Made by a program: the position numbers and the translations under genes
In this document: positions 31,701 to 40,449 of the stretch, piece after piece
Position numbering within the stretch: position 1 is the stretch's first letter
How the letters are laid out: every line of letters starts with the position of its first letter
Source: Tritrichomonas musculus
Taxonomy: Eukaryota > Parabasalia > Tritrichomonadida > Tritrichomonadidae
NCBI GenBank assembly: GCA_039105265.1
Contig: JAPFFF010000037.1
Coordinates: 1,116,001 to 1,180,000, forward strand
Direction: 5' to 3'
DNA length: 64,000 nt
The notes under the pieces: model-generated
Databases searched by the model: none
Told to the model about the DNA's origin: nothing
Seen by the model: the letters and a program-made list of their open reading frames with translations, nothing else

Positions 31701-32928
31701 TGAAATAGAGAGAAATGATTACATATACAATACATATGAATTCAGACCTGCTCCTGGTGCAGAATCCAAACCAGTGACATTGAATTTCTATAGAGAAATT
31801 GGTGGAGTTTGGGAATTTGCGCCAAAATTTTATAATGATTTCAAAGGAATTTGGTTCACAGGCTATTCGAACATAACAATTCATTTCAATTCAGAACCAC
31901 TCAATCATGTTGATGGTAAATTTGTACCTTATAATGCACTCGATAAATACCATTATGACTCATGCCAGTCAGTTACATTTATTGGTACAAAAGAAATTCC
32001 AGTGCCTGATCCAGAAAACACGCCTCCACCTCAAGAATTAAATGCACCAATTGAGATCAAACAGGATCAACCATCATTTAGTTTCAGCAATGGAAACCCT
32101 TATCAAATAATCAAACCAGATTCGGTTATTATTTCTGCCACAACTGTTTTTGAAGCAAAGAATGTTGAAACACCAATAGTTAATGTTCAGCCACAAACAT
32201 ATTCAACGATTAAAGAAATGAAGATCACTAAATCAATTGAAGTAGATAGTGGCTCAATTACTCTTAATAAATGCAACTTGGCTGATGGAATCAACATTTC
32301 AATGAAGAAAGATTTATCATGGCCTCAAATTTCTCTTGTTGACACAACAATCAATCCAGAAGCAATCGATATTGATGTAGGTTTAACATCAGCCAAACTA
32401 CTTGATGATGCTATAACTGATACAGAACCGCATGTTGTTGTTGATGGAATTGAAAATGGAAAATGTGAAGATCTCAATTCACATATCAATCTTCAAAACA
32501 ATGGAAATTATAAACATTATTGTTTCAATGATAACCAAATCATCGTTTCTCAATTAAGTGCATCAAACTTTGCTACTCCTGAACCTCCAACTCCAATTCC
32601 TCCATCTACAGGATCATCAGAGCCCGAAAAGCCTGTTCTTACGGAATCTGATGAAGAAGAAATTCCAATTCATTCAGAGGAGCCACAACCTCCTAAACCA
32701 ACAAATGAAGTTGGAAATAATCCTGATGATGATGGCAAAAATAACAATAAAGGATTATCAACTGGCGCAATTGTAGGCATTGTTGTTGGCTGTGTTTGTG
32801 GCGTTGCCTTAGTTGTAGGATTAGTTGTTTATTTTGTTCTTCGTAAAAGTAAAGAAAGAACAAAAGTTGAAGATTCTGGAAGTGGAACCAAAGCTTCTTA
32901 TGAATCAAACAAAACTTTTCCAATTTAA
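28744..32928 (+). CDS. type I membrane protein with thioredoxin-like and CAP/SCP domains, 1394 aa
   Basis: Short hydrophobic N-terminus (MFALFCIFIQ) acts as a likely signal peptide. Residues about 20-130 look thioredoxin-like but with one cysteine where CxxC is usual (ITGCPFALSS), so redox activity is doubtful. Residues about 310-480 resemble a CAP/SCP (cysteine-rich secretory) domain: ALKVLNYLRNLAGL, a Cys-paired core, and AGHRRSLFHPKLEKVGMGFYP. A long region without recognised domains follows, probably beta-rich and extracellular. Then come a Pro/Glu-rich stalk (about 1279-1336), a Gly/Val-rich membrane helix (about 1342-1366) and a basic cytosolic tail. Surface display is inferred; trichomonads are known to encode CAP-family surface or secreted proteins. 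The stop overlaps TAAAATAAA. The head-to-tail neighbour on the other strand is unrelated. Confidence 0.8.
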   Translation: MFALFCIFIQSQFNLLTINGKPASEFAGKGRPVFLRMLITGCPFALSSVAQWEQASKLFPQVDFVTYDCWKDEGQGVCKQFLEGSSSPYHVLIQPDKLVAYPDGFGNPPDISESPQRFINTIVTDTGLYPLAPPILSLFPKITDSFYNSSKNPIFLIYDSTRIDHSQFASAWSKVANEELYPEDDSISFGLLDSSKYPEECMRWTQSEKLESPVAVIYSRETGNFVKLTSYFSIVSDVRRNIINLNLISTIKKLPDPVIEKVDQLPVPTPLPNDYKIVTNEALEKRSLSTVKTNYLNTFNFKGQAYTGQPADDKTCNQVTPSPEDHAAALKVLNYLRNLAGLSDNIVEDPDWNTDCQDTALIIHKIGTVPSNHVIIPELIPKTCTQGNEFIQTAVKTAALSNLASNDDSCYQSMYRFILDEGANNRFVAGHRRSLFHPKLEKVGMGFYPVVNEPYGTSPNTYMQKPAVTVLRALNGDQTQDTEELPANLNFVSWPSAGPFPIDQLPSTWTISFKGFRAANLKSIDDLDIYITRDDGTPIPFTAKLSLDLTTKDTLSLYLDQTSLELCQEMRTITVQIVNNNQKYSLKYSFTLFGKGEQTDICLYATDDSKCPSEIPKNLHFSQDDFASNENVNSIINGKSNVLVYVAENADIGDEIMKLSAPRIFFKNSKVFGTFEIGVSSIVSFEDPSSTDFIIDWNPLKQVIGYLSTSGSPSSVIVTQIVQNEAIDYQSLPFYDGKGTDLLLNETIIHFREKDVFNSFNYINGEFYACTYALKSIAEYSVGYDKYYDAPNSILVPTNKDMENQHTYRKRVKIYTSEEDLNTSLFMIGEKKDYIIIAPKVGQEYYFYCSPEAENRINSLTIEPDPYNPKYSTIKRFDLARVDDIRKKCNIQNVVINGVPYNGFSDTNQNAFSNIQGDSTAVTYYSDGVKRNFIMRPKPTTNSNFPGQHVLDIQFDKSEYGNPSSSGYNPIIYTPGDYSEYTIIQPEIERNDYIYNTYEFRPAPGAESKPVTLNFYREIGGVWEFAPKFYNDFKGIWFTGYSNITIHFNSEPLNHVDGKFVPYNALDKYHYDSCQSVTFIGTKEIPVPDPENTPPPQELNAPIEIKQDQPSFSFSNGNPYQIIKPDSVIISATTVFEAKNVETPIVNVQPQTYSTIKEMKITKSIEVDSGSITLNKCNLADGINISMKKDLSWPQISLVDTTINPEAIDIDVGLTSAKLLDDAITDTEPHVVVDGIENGKCEDLNSHINLQNNGNYKHYCFNDNQIIVSQLSASNFATPEPPTPIPPSTGSSEPEKPVLTESDEEEIPIHSEEPQPPKPTNEVGNNPDDDGKNNNKGLSTGAIVGIVVGCVCGVALVVGLVVYFVLRKSKERTKVEDSGSGTKASYESNKTFPI

Positions 32929-33145
32929 AATAAATTATTAGAAATATAATACAATTATTAAAATCTTAAAAGTATTATTTATTTATTTGACAGGAAATTC
33001 TAAACTTTTTTTAAACATATATAACTTATTCAATAAAATAAAAACAAGAAATCTTATTCTTTTAGATAATTTTTTTAAAGTAATTAAAATTAATAAAAGT
33101 GTGAAATCATTATATAATGTCTTTATTATTTATAAAAAACCATTG

Positions 33146-34444
33146 TTAAAAGTTCCTTTTAAGAACTTTTTGGAAGCTGATTAATTCATGTAAAGCATCA
33201 TCAAATTGAGCATTCAATGGAACTTTCTTCATAAAGTGCTTAAATGATTCGTATAAAATTGTTCCATTTTGGACAGTTGTTAAAGCTGGGAAAAAGCGAC
33301 CTAAGCAGAAAAAGTCTTGCCTATCTTCATTAATTTTAGAATAAGAAAGAATTGTAAACTGGGATCCATGTTTTTCACCATGATCACCTTTACCAAGATC
33401 CATTCTAGCGCAGTCTCTTATATCAAAGTCAACAATTGGTCTTTTGAAATTAATTGGTCCAATAGATGACAGACAGCCAAAAATGACCTTGGGTGGTGTT
33501 ATAAGTAAATCACTCATATGTCCGGCGCTATAAAAAGCTCCATGTGGGTTCAAAATATTAATATAATCTCTAAACTTTTTGCAAACTTTTTCAATGGTAT
33601 CGTTATGAGATACATCGGCTTTTATTGTTGGCTGAGCGACGCAATTTCCAAAAGACCAATTAAAAGTAGGCTGCTTCTTAGCAAATCTTCTAACGTCAAA
33701 AACCGTTGTTATTGATAATGGTTCATTATATCTGTAATCAATATTATTATTAACTTTGTTGAGGGCGAGAATCGATAAAGCGATACCAATACTTGAAACT
33801 TCAGAAAGACTTTGTGGTTTTTTCTTGGATGAGTCATAGCATGCTAATTGATCAACTGGAAAAATTTCTTCATAATCTATATACTGAGTTCCTGGTGGGG
33901 CAAGATGGCAGTCATTTGTATCGTATTTACAAGATGTTAATTTATTCATTGGCCAAATATTTTTTCTGTCAAATTTCTTCTCAGCTTCTTCAAATTCATG
34001 TTTAAATGCATCACTACTGTATAATGGAGCATTACTGTTGTTTGGTAAATTTGACATATCATTGAGACATTGACTTAATGCAGAAACCATGAATCCTCCA
34101 TCACTTAATGTATGAGAAGAGTTGATTACAAGGATGTTGTCATTTGCTGCTATTGTAGCCATACCTTCATTAAGTGGAAGCGTGTGATGATCAAATACCC
34201 AGAAATTTGCACTTCGACAATCTTGAATCCAATTCGGAATTTTGTGAATGGGAATTTCTGCGTTTTCTTTTGATACAAAGTGGTCATCAATTACTTTGAG
34301 ACGAAATCCTGAAAATATCTTTTTGAAATTTTCAGCAACTTTCGAAACAAGCTTTGGATCTTCAAATTTGATACCGAGCAATAAGTTTTCTTGATAAGAT
34401 GGGTTTGAGAAATGTAGCTCAACTCCTTTCAGTGCTCTTTGCAT
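33146..34444 (-). CDS. CoA-dependent acyltransferase-like protein (condensation/AATase fold), 432 aa
   Basis: Carries the HxxxDG signature (H111-T-L-S-D115-G116 in SSHTLSDGGFM) of the chloramphenicol-acetyltransferase-like superfamily that includes alcohol O-acetyltransferases and NRPS condensation domains. The supporting N-terminal segment is DHHTLPLNEG. A mid-region with beta-barrel character precedes CLSSIGPINF, like the DFGWG-region strand of this fold. Length (about 430) fits a single alcohol acetyltransferase-type enzyme. The acyl acceptor cannot be read from sequence. Soluble, no signal peptide. Start at the ATG at 34444, with an Initiator 19 nt upstream. Convergent with the CAP-domain gene, 217 bp apart. 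Confidence 0.75.
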   Translation of the reverse strand: MQRALKGVELHFSNPSYQENLLLGIKFEDPKLVSKVAENFKKIFSGFRLKVIDDHFVSKENAEIPIHKIPNWIQDCRSANFWVFDHHTLPLNEGMATIAANDNILVINSSHTLSDGGFMVSALSQCLNDMSNLPNNSNAPLYSSDAFKHEFEEAEKKFDRKNIWPMNKLTSCKYDTNDCHLAPPGTQYIDYEEIFPVDQLACYDSSKKKPQSLSEVSSIGIALSILALNKVNNNIDYRYNEPLSITTVFDVRRFAKKQPTFNWSFGNCVAQPTIKADVSHNDTIEKVCKKFRDYINILNPHGAFYSAGHMSDLLITPPKVIFGCLSSIGPINFKRPIVDFDIRDCARMDLGKGDHGEKHGSQFTILSYSKINEDRQDFFCLGRFFPALTTVQNGTILYESFKHFMKKVPLNAQFDDALHELISFQKVLKRNF

Positions 34445-34459
34445 TAGAAGATTCTTGAA

Positions 34460-34465
34460 AAATGA
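34460..34465 (-). promoter_or_regulatory. Initiator-like TCATTT before the acyltransferase gene
   Basis: Minus-strand TCATTT; its A is 19 nt before the ATG at 34444. Confidence 0.55.
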
Positions 34466-36148
34466 TTTATTCGAAACATACTTAACAAAAATTGAAAAGA
34501 TTTTTGGACATCATAATTTCAATTTCTTTTTTTATCGATATTCAATTTTTACGATTTATAATTGTAAACTTTTCAAAAAACGATTATAAAGATTTGCACG
34601 TATAATAGCAATTTTATAAGTATGCACCAAAAATATATAATATATTTCATAAAATATGTTATTACCGACCATTTATAATATTTTGTTGAGGATCTTATAT
34701 TTATTGACATTTTCTTTATATTTACAAATCTTGCTGTATGCTTTGAAAGAAGAACAGAAAACGGTTTTTTAATGCTAAAATAATAAAACCCATACTTATC
34801 AAATAATAAAAATTTTCTATATTAAATAAAAAATATAAATTTTAAGGGAGTTTTACGAACCCTCGTTTGTCCATTTTCAGATATTTTCATTAAAAATTGA
34901 GTATATTTATATAAATAGTAAATAAAATAAATGATAAATAAAAGACATATGTATGATACAATTCAGTAGATTTCGCAATATTTTTATTTTTTGATTTGAC
35001 CTTATGCATTCAATTTGTGACCTGCCGCTTCAAAATTTGAATGCAATTGAAGAATATCTTTTTTTTTTACTGGTCACCAAAAAAAAAGTTCATTTTCGTT
35101 CGTTAATTTTTCGTCGAATATCAAACTTATAAAAATTTGGTCTTAGGAAACCCATCATCAATTCTAATATTCTAATGATGTCGCGCCTCTAACTCAAGGT
35201 AAAATCAAAAATTGGAAATTTATTTTTTTTATATTTTTATTAAAGACCTAAATAAAAAATTAGGGCCTGACAATCTCTAAGCTTATCATCCGAGATAATA
35301 TATCATTATTCTGTTTTCTCCCAATCTTTTCACTGATTGTCGAATTAGACTTTGAAAATTTTATCTCAATAAGTGGCTTTTAAATTTAAATTTTAATAAT
35401 ATATTTTAGAGCAAAATCAAATAAAACTTACTATTCAATTGACCAAGTTTGAAAATATCGATTAATTACAAAATTTTAATATACAATTTCGTTTTTATTA
35501 GAATTTAAAGATTAAATAGCAAGAATTTTTGTAAAACTCCATTGATTGGTACCGTTAAATTAACAATTTAAGTTTTTCCTTTTTCTTTTTACTTGAAAAA
35601 GTAAAAAAATTTCTAAATATTTGCATTTGCCATAAAAAAACAATGATTCCAGAAGTACTTCTGTTAATTTATTTTACACGGAATACAAGTAATTATAGTG
35701 AATTTTTAAATATATTTGATGAATGAATTTGCATATTATAAAAATATTATATCAATATAAATGATGATTTTTAAAATTGCTGATATTTTATTGATGCATA
35801 AGTTCTCATTATTTGATTTTTATATTTTGTTTTAATAAATGTTAGCTAATTAACAAAAGATATAATTTCATGTAAAAATCATAGAAAAGGAATAATAGTC
35901 TTTATCATTAGCTATTTATTTTCCTTATTGTTTTGTTGATATATATCAAGTTTGTTTTTTAATTGAAAAGGAATGAGTAAAGTTTTTTTGGGATTTTATT
36001 TTCCATAAAACCACCTTAAAATAATATATAGTTATGCAAAATATGATGAAATTTTACAAAATGATATTTTTTTTTTGAACATTTAAGGTACAAAAGTAGT
36101 AGAAGTGAGATAAGACTGGGTACAAAATAGAGAAAGCCACTTTTTTAT
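34466..36148. other. intergenic, no gene seen
   Basis: AT-rich and non-coding. The left end of the outer virus-like element probably lies somewhere here, but no boundary is visible because its partner end is outside the window. Confidence 0.6.
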
Positions 36149-36164
36149 CATAACTCCACGCCAG
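36149..36164 (+). repeat. CATAACTCNACGCCAG direct repeat, copy 1
   Basis: CATAACTCCACGCCAG, repeated at 36691-36706 with one change. Looser similarity extends about 90 bp (both end near TTCTTCAC). The pair brackets the 122-aa ORF. Confidence 0.7.
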
Positions 36165-36319
36165 AACAAAATTATTTTTAAAAAATTCATAAAATCACAG
36201 ATGTCTTAATAAATGATGTCAAAAGTGCTAACCTCTATTTCTTCACATGTTTCATCACTTCTTTAGATATTAACCTTAATTTATTTTTAATTTATTTTTT
36301 TAGTAAATTATAAATAACT

Positions 36320-36688
36320 ATGAGTGACTATTATACACACTTTAACGATTTTGGAGTAATGAAATCATACCCGAAGCCAGAAATTATGCCAAAAGATGTA
36401 AAACGTTTATTTAAACATTGTGAACACACTTATTATATTCGTCCAGTATTTTTTAGTGAATCAACAAAATTATTTTATTTATTCCATGAAAATGAAAACT
36501 ACGTTGATATAGTTTATAGTCGTAAACGATCACCTAATGCAGCACCAACGTTTTATTTCATTGATGATTTTAATTATGAAAATAAATTTTATGGTCATGA
36601 TAATATAACTGTTAGTAAACAATTTTTAAATAGAGTTAAGAATATGAATAAAATTGAATTAGTGAAAATATCAAGAAATCAAAAATGA
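36320..36688 (+). CDS. small protein of the outer element, 122 aa, unknown
   Basis: I do not recognise a family. Single open frame starting MSDYYTHFNDFGVM, rich in Tyr, Phe, His and Lys, with no membrane segment or signal peptide. Upstream is a T-rich stretch (TTATTTTTTTAG) about 20 nt before the ATG, similar to the box before Polinton genes. It is bracketed by direct repeats at 36149 and 36691 and followed by the hairpin array. Codon style matches the polymerase frames of the outer element. Confidence 0.55.
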   Translation: MSDYYTHFNDFGVMKSYPKPEIMPKDVKRLFKHCEHTYYIRPVFFSESTKLFYLFHENENYVDIVYSRKRSPNAAPTFYFIDDFNYENKFYGHDNITVSKQFLNRVKNMNKIELVKISRNQK

Positions 36689-36690
36689 AA

Positions 36691-36706
36691 CATAACTCAA
36701 CGCCAG
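36691..36706 (+). repeat. CATAACTCNACGCCAG direct repeat, copy 2
   Basis: Begins just after the stop codon of the 122-aa ORF. Confidence 0.7.
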
Positions 36707-36861
36707 TTTAAAAATTCATGAAAACATAAATTATTAATAAATTATTTCATAATTGAATGTCATTAATTCTTCACGTATTTTATCAACCGACAAAAATGAC
36801 TTTTGTTAATTTTTCATAAATTTATAACGTAAATGTGAAAAAATTAATTGATTTAGTTTTA

Positions 36862-37328
36862 ACCGTGGACCTAAAGGTCCTTGGCTCTATGAGCCTCCGC
36901 AGATTCCAAATAACGAATAAATTAATAACCGTGGACCTAAAGGTCCTTGGCTCTATGAGCCTCCGCAGATTCCAAATAATGAATAAATTAATAACCGTGG
37001 ACCTAAAGGTCCTTGGCTCTATGAGCCTCCGCAGATTCCACATATTTTAAAAAATAACGTATATTTTCATGAAAAAATACTCTGCTAACCGCTGCGGATC
37101 ATTCAAATATCATCTAACCGTGGACCTAAAGGTCCTTGGCTCTATGAGCCTCCGCAGATTCCACATTTTTATAAAAATTTTATAATTCAATACCTTCAGA
37201 AAATTAAAGTCAAGAAATTTTTTTAAATAAACGTTCTCCAAATTTTTTTTAAATAAACGTTCTCCAAAATTTTTTTAAATAACCGTGGACCTAAAGGTCC
37301 TTGGCTCTATGAGCCTCCGCAGATTCCA
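36862..37328 (+). repeat. five copies of a 47-bp double-hairpin unit
   Basis: Cores at 36862, 36928, 36994, 37117 and 37282 are identical by eye. Each holds two back-to-back hairpins, GGACCT-AA-AGGTCC and GGCTC-TAT-GAGCC, then CTCCGCAGATTCCA. The first three copies have a 66-bp period. A partial trace (ACCGCTGCGGATC) sits at 37088. Units are far GC-richer than their spacers. Possible roles: replication origin iterons, protein-binding array, or structured RNA. Confidence 0.95.
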
Positions 37329-37390
37329 AATATTTTTTAAATAAACGTTCTCCAAAAATAAATAATTTTTTACAAATAAACGTTCTCAAA
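37224..37390 (+). repeat. four copies of AAATAAACGTTCTCCAAA
   Basis: Copies near 37225, 37251, 37339 and 37375 (the last slightly changed), interleaved with the fifth double-hairpin unit, directly before the polymerase start. Confidence 0.8.
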
Positions 37391-37438
37391 AATAAACCTA
37401 ATTATTTTTTAATTTTTTAAATTTTTATTTTGTACCAA

Positions 37439-39069
37439 ATGGAATTAGAAATTACACCAATTAATAAATTAGTAGAACTTGAAAATTTACTTCATAATGA
37501 TAATAATACAGTTACTGATTGGTTAAATGCTTTTGATAATGACGTCGAAAAAACACGTAATGCTTTAATAGATGATATCGCTGAAGAATTATTTATAAAA
37601 TATGATTATAACGGTGATAATGATTTTAATTCGATGTTTTGGTTCACTAAAGGTTTAAAACTTCAAAAACCACAACCTCCACGTAAATATATTGATTCAG
37701 ATGAATACTTTTATAAAAATTTACATAAATATAAAATCAGTGATCCCATCGATGAATATAATAAACGAAAAACTCATGATAAATTTAATTCTCAAATTAA
37801 CAAGGAAAAATCAATTATTACACATAAATTAAAATATAAGAATATGCTTAATGAACTTTTAAATAATAAACCATTATTAAAGCCATTGCCACCAACAGAA
37901 ATGAAACAATTAAAGCCATACGCTCAGAAATTATTTGAAGCTCAAAATGAAGAACTCATTAACTTTTTCAAAAACTTTGGTCATGAATTCCAAAGTAAAG
38001 ATTATGATTATTTAATTGTTAATATTCCTCATGATTACGACCAAGCTTTAAATTTACTTATTCAACACCGTAAATCATTAAAAGATCACGATGTTGTTAT
38101 CAAAAATAAAAACAAAGATCCTATAGTTGTTTATTATTTAAATTCATTTTCTAACATTGATGATATATTTAATTATCTTGAAAACGTTGTATTTAAATCA
38201 GAACGGAAACCTTTCAAGTTAACTTTTGAATTATCCGGAATTTTTGAATCACCTATTAAACAACATGATGAAATTATCCGTTATGATTATGAAAAACGTG
38301 TAATAAATGCAACCAATTATAAATATTCATCAAATATTCCAATTACTGTTCAAATGAATGCTGACTTAGATAAAATTAAATTTTACATTGAATCTGTTTT
38401 ACATAATTATGAAGTTTCCGAATCATCAGTTAAACTTACCTTTGTTTCATCAATTGCATTTACTGTTCATCGTTTAGTTAAAGTTACTGGTAAACTTCAA
38501 TTACCTGAAGAATTAATTAAATCTAGATTAATAATTACTGATAACGAAGATGATAAATTATGTTGGTATCGATTTTTAGCTATTTGTTTATATCCTGACT
38601 TAATTAAACGTAAATTAAATCATAGAACATGTTCAGCTCGTCGTATCCTTTGTGAAGAGCATGGATTCCCATATAAAACTAATATCACTAATGAAGCACT
38701 TAAATTTATTAATCGTTATGATGGTACAACAATGAATGAAATGAAAGATTCAGCAAAAATGCATAAAATAAACGTTAACATTTATGAATATTTTGATACC
38801 GGTTTATATGACATTAGTGAACAATGGTTTTTCGATAAATCATATAAAACATTTAGTGCACTTCTTTATTCAAAAGGTCAAATACTTCATATAATGTACA
38901 TCAAAGATGCTGAAAAATTAACTGGCTTATTAGTTTGTCCAAAATGTAAATCATATATTGTAAGAGGTATTAACAACCATAAACGATTTGAAAAACACGT
39001 TAATAAATGTGATGGTAAATTTAAGAAAAACTTTGTTGCTGAGAAACAATCTTTACCATATTGTCCTCA
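37439..39069 (+). CDS. outer-element DNA polymerase B, part left of the Polinton
   Basis: N-terminal portion of a family-B polymerase protein. Residues about 390-500 hold the conserved pre-polymerase region seen in PolB proteins of Polinton-type and related elements (LCWYRFLAICLYPD, then a Cys/His cluster CPKC ... HVNKC). The earlier 380 residues are not recognised. I place the start at the ATG at 37439, with AATTTTTATTTTG just upstream. A Polinton is inserted at the 3' end (39070), and the frame runs a little into it before stopping. The rest of the polymerase region lies beyond the insertion at 61048. Confidence 0.7.
39065..39069 (+). repeat. target-site duplication CCTCA, left
   Basis: Identical to 61048-61052; 5 bp, within the 5-6 bp known for Polintons. 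Confidence 0.85.
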
Positions 39070-39681
39070 AGTAGTTATACATAGTGAAGGGGGGATAGAT
39101 AACTAGTATAAGCAAATGGGGCTCTCTGGCTTTGAAAGCTTCCTGAAGAGACGATAATTTGAGGTACTTTGGAGATGTTTTATATTATAGCTCCCTCGCT
39201 TTGAAAAGCTCCCTCGCTATAATAAACCATATCTCCAAACAGCCCCCAAGCAACCCCCACCCAGCCACCCTACACGGAGAGCCCCATTTGCTTATACTAG
39301 TTATCTATCCCCCCTTCACTATGTATAACTACTTAATACCAACCCATCTCATGCAATCATCTCATGCAATCATCTCATGCAATCATCTCAAGCAATCATC
39401 TCATGCAATCATCTCAAGCAACCCATCTCAAGCAACCCATCTCATACATCCACTCATGCAATCATCTCATGCAATCATCTCATACATCCATTCATGCAAC
39501 CCATCTCAAGCAACCCATCTCAAGTAATCATCTCCCATATCTTGTATCGCAAATCATCTCATGCAACCATCACACACATCCACTCATGCAATCATCTCCC
39601 ATATCTCATCACATACATCTACTCATGCAACCACTTCATGTACACCCGATACCTACTCAAAAATAAATCTTTAATTGAATC
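39070..39681 (+). repeat. Polinton left terminal inverted repeat (about 612 bp)
   Basis: Matches 60438-61047 in inverse. The outer 264 bp (39070-39333) is itself a long palindrome: the first 57 bp recur inverted at 39277-39333, and a second inner pair (TTTGGAGATGTTTTATATTA and its inverse) surrounds AGCTCCCTCGCTTTGAAAAG. The inner part (39343-39640) is a minisatellite. Confidence 0.95.
39343..39640. repeat. CATCTCATGCAAT minisatellite inside the left TIR
   Basis: Imperfect 13-15 bp units (ATCATCTCATGCA, CCATCTCAAGCA, ATCCACTCATGCA). Reading frames here simply translate the repeat and are not genes. The matching array is at about 60470-60775. Confidence 0.9.
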
Positions 39682-39686
39682 CAAGC

Positions 39687-40433
39687 TTAATGATTCGTTG
39701 GTGTGTCAATATTAGTTGTCCCTGCAGGTTTAATTTTAATGTTGACAAATAATGGAGACTTTAATATGACAGGTTGGTACATGAAATCTACTAGCCTCAT
39801 TTCGATGTGTTTTAGTGAATCGGTAAATGTTTTAATTTTGATTGGTTTAGATGAATCGTAATCAATTATAATAGGTGCCTGTGGTTCTATAACAGTATCA
39901 ACTGTTGCAATCACGGATGGTGTATATTCATGTTCTCCTATAATACTATGTACAGCTTGACCTTGTAGTGATACGAGATATAATCTATTGGCATAATCCA
40001 ATATTGGCAAATCAGGTACAACTGTCTCATTGTTGGCAGGTATAACAACTTCATTCTTTACACTATATAATCCTGTTATCAGTTTAGCTCTATGAGAACC
40101 TCTAATGAACGATACTTTATGCTGACTCGATAAACTCATTGTCCTACCATCAATATTTTTGAACACAATTATGTTTTGACAACTATTCAAGTATTTAACC
40201 AATCCAAGCATTGAGTAATAAAATGTGTCTTTAAATTCTATCATCAGCGAACGTTCATTATTTCCGTCCTCATATGAAAACATCAAATAGTCATCCTTAG
40301 TTACTATCAATATATTCCCCTTTGTATTGATTGAGGAAACATAATACTTCACATAATCACATTTCCAAGGTATGTCTACATTTAGTTTCACCAGACTATA
40401 ATCTGTTGCATTACTATTAACTGAACACAACAT
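39687..40433 (-). CDS. Polinton protein, 248 aa, unknown
   Basis: No family recognised. Beta-rich composition, begins MLCSVNSNATDYSLVKLNVD, no membrane segment. An upstream extension of the frame would overlap the divergent 40450 gene, so I start at the ATG at 40433, which leaves a 16-bp gap to that gene. Its position between the TIR and the fibre-like gene suggests a structural or attachment-associated protein (inference). Confidence 0.6.
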   Translation of the reverse strand: MLCSVNSNATDYSLVKLNVDIPWKCDYVKYYVSSINTKGNILIVTKDDYLMFSYEDGNNERSLMIEFKDTFYYSMLGLVKYLNSCQNIIVFKNIDGRTMSLSSQHKVSFIRGSHRAKLITGLYSVKNEVVIPANNETVVPDLPILDYANRLYLVSLQGQAVHSIIGEHEYTPSVIATVDTVIEPQAPIIIDYDSSKPIKIKTFTDSLKHIEMRLVDFMYQPVILKSPLFVNIKIKPAGTTNIDTPTNH

Positions 40434-40449
40434 TTTACTATCTGTTAAA
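40434..40449. promoter_or_regulatory. 16-bp divergent gene boundary
   Basis: The two start codons point away from each other with only TTTACTATCTGTTAAA between them. Core promoter elements for each gene must lie within the other's 5' coding end or be extremely compact. Confidence 0.55.

Noticed and set aside
36822-37050. Open frames on both strands across the hairpin array (WNLRRLIEPRTFRST repeated)
   Set aside because: Frames exist on both strands only because the unit is repeated at a multiple of three; no unique coding sequence around them.
36862-37328. CRISPR array
   Set aside because: Eukaryotic setting, irregular spacing, and AT-rich spacers that are themselves repeats; no cas genes.
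39159-39715. Several 100-170 codon frames in the left TIR, and similar ones at 60434-60958
   Set aside because: They translate the CATCTCATGCAAT minisatellite and the palindrome; both TIRs carry the same frames and no start or promoter context supports them.
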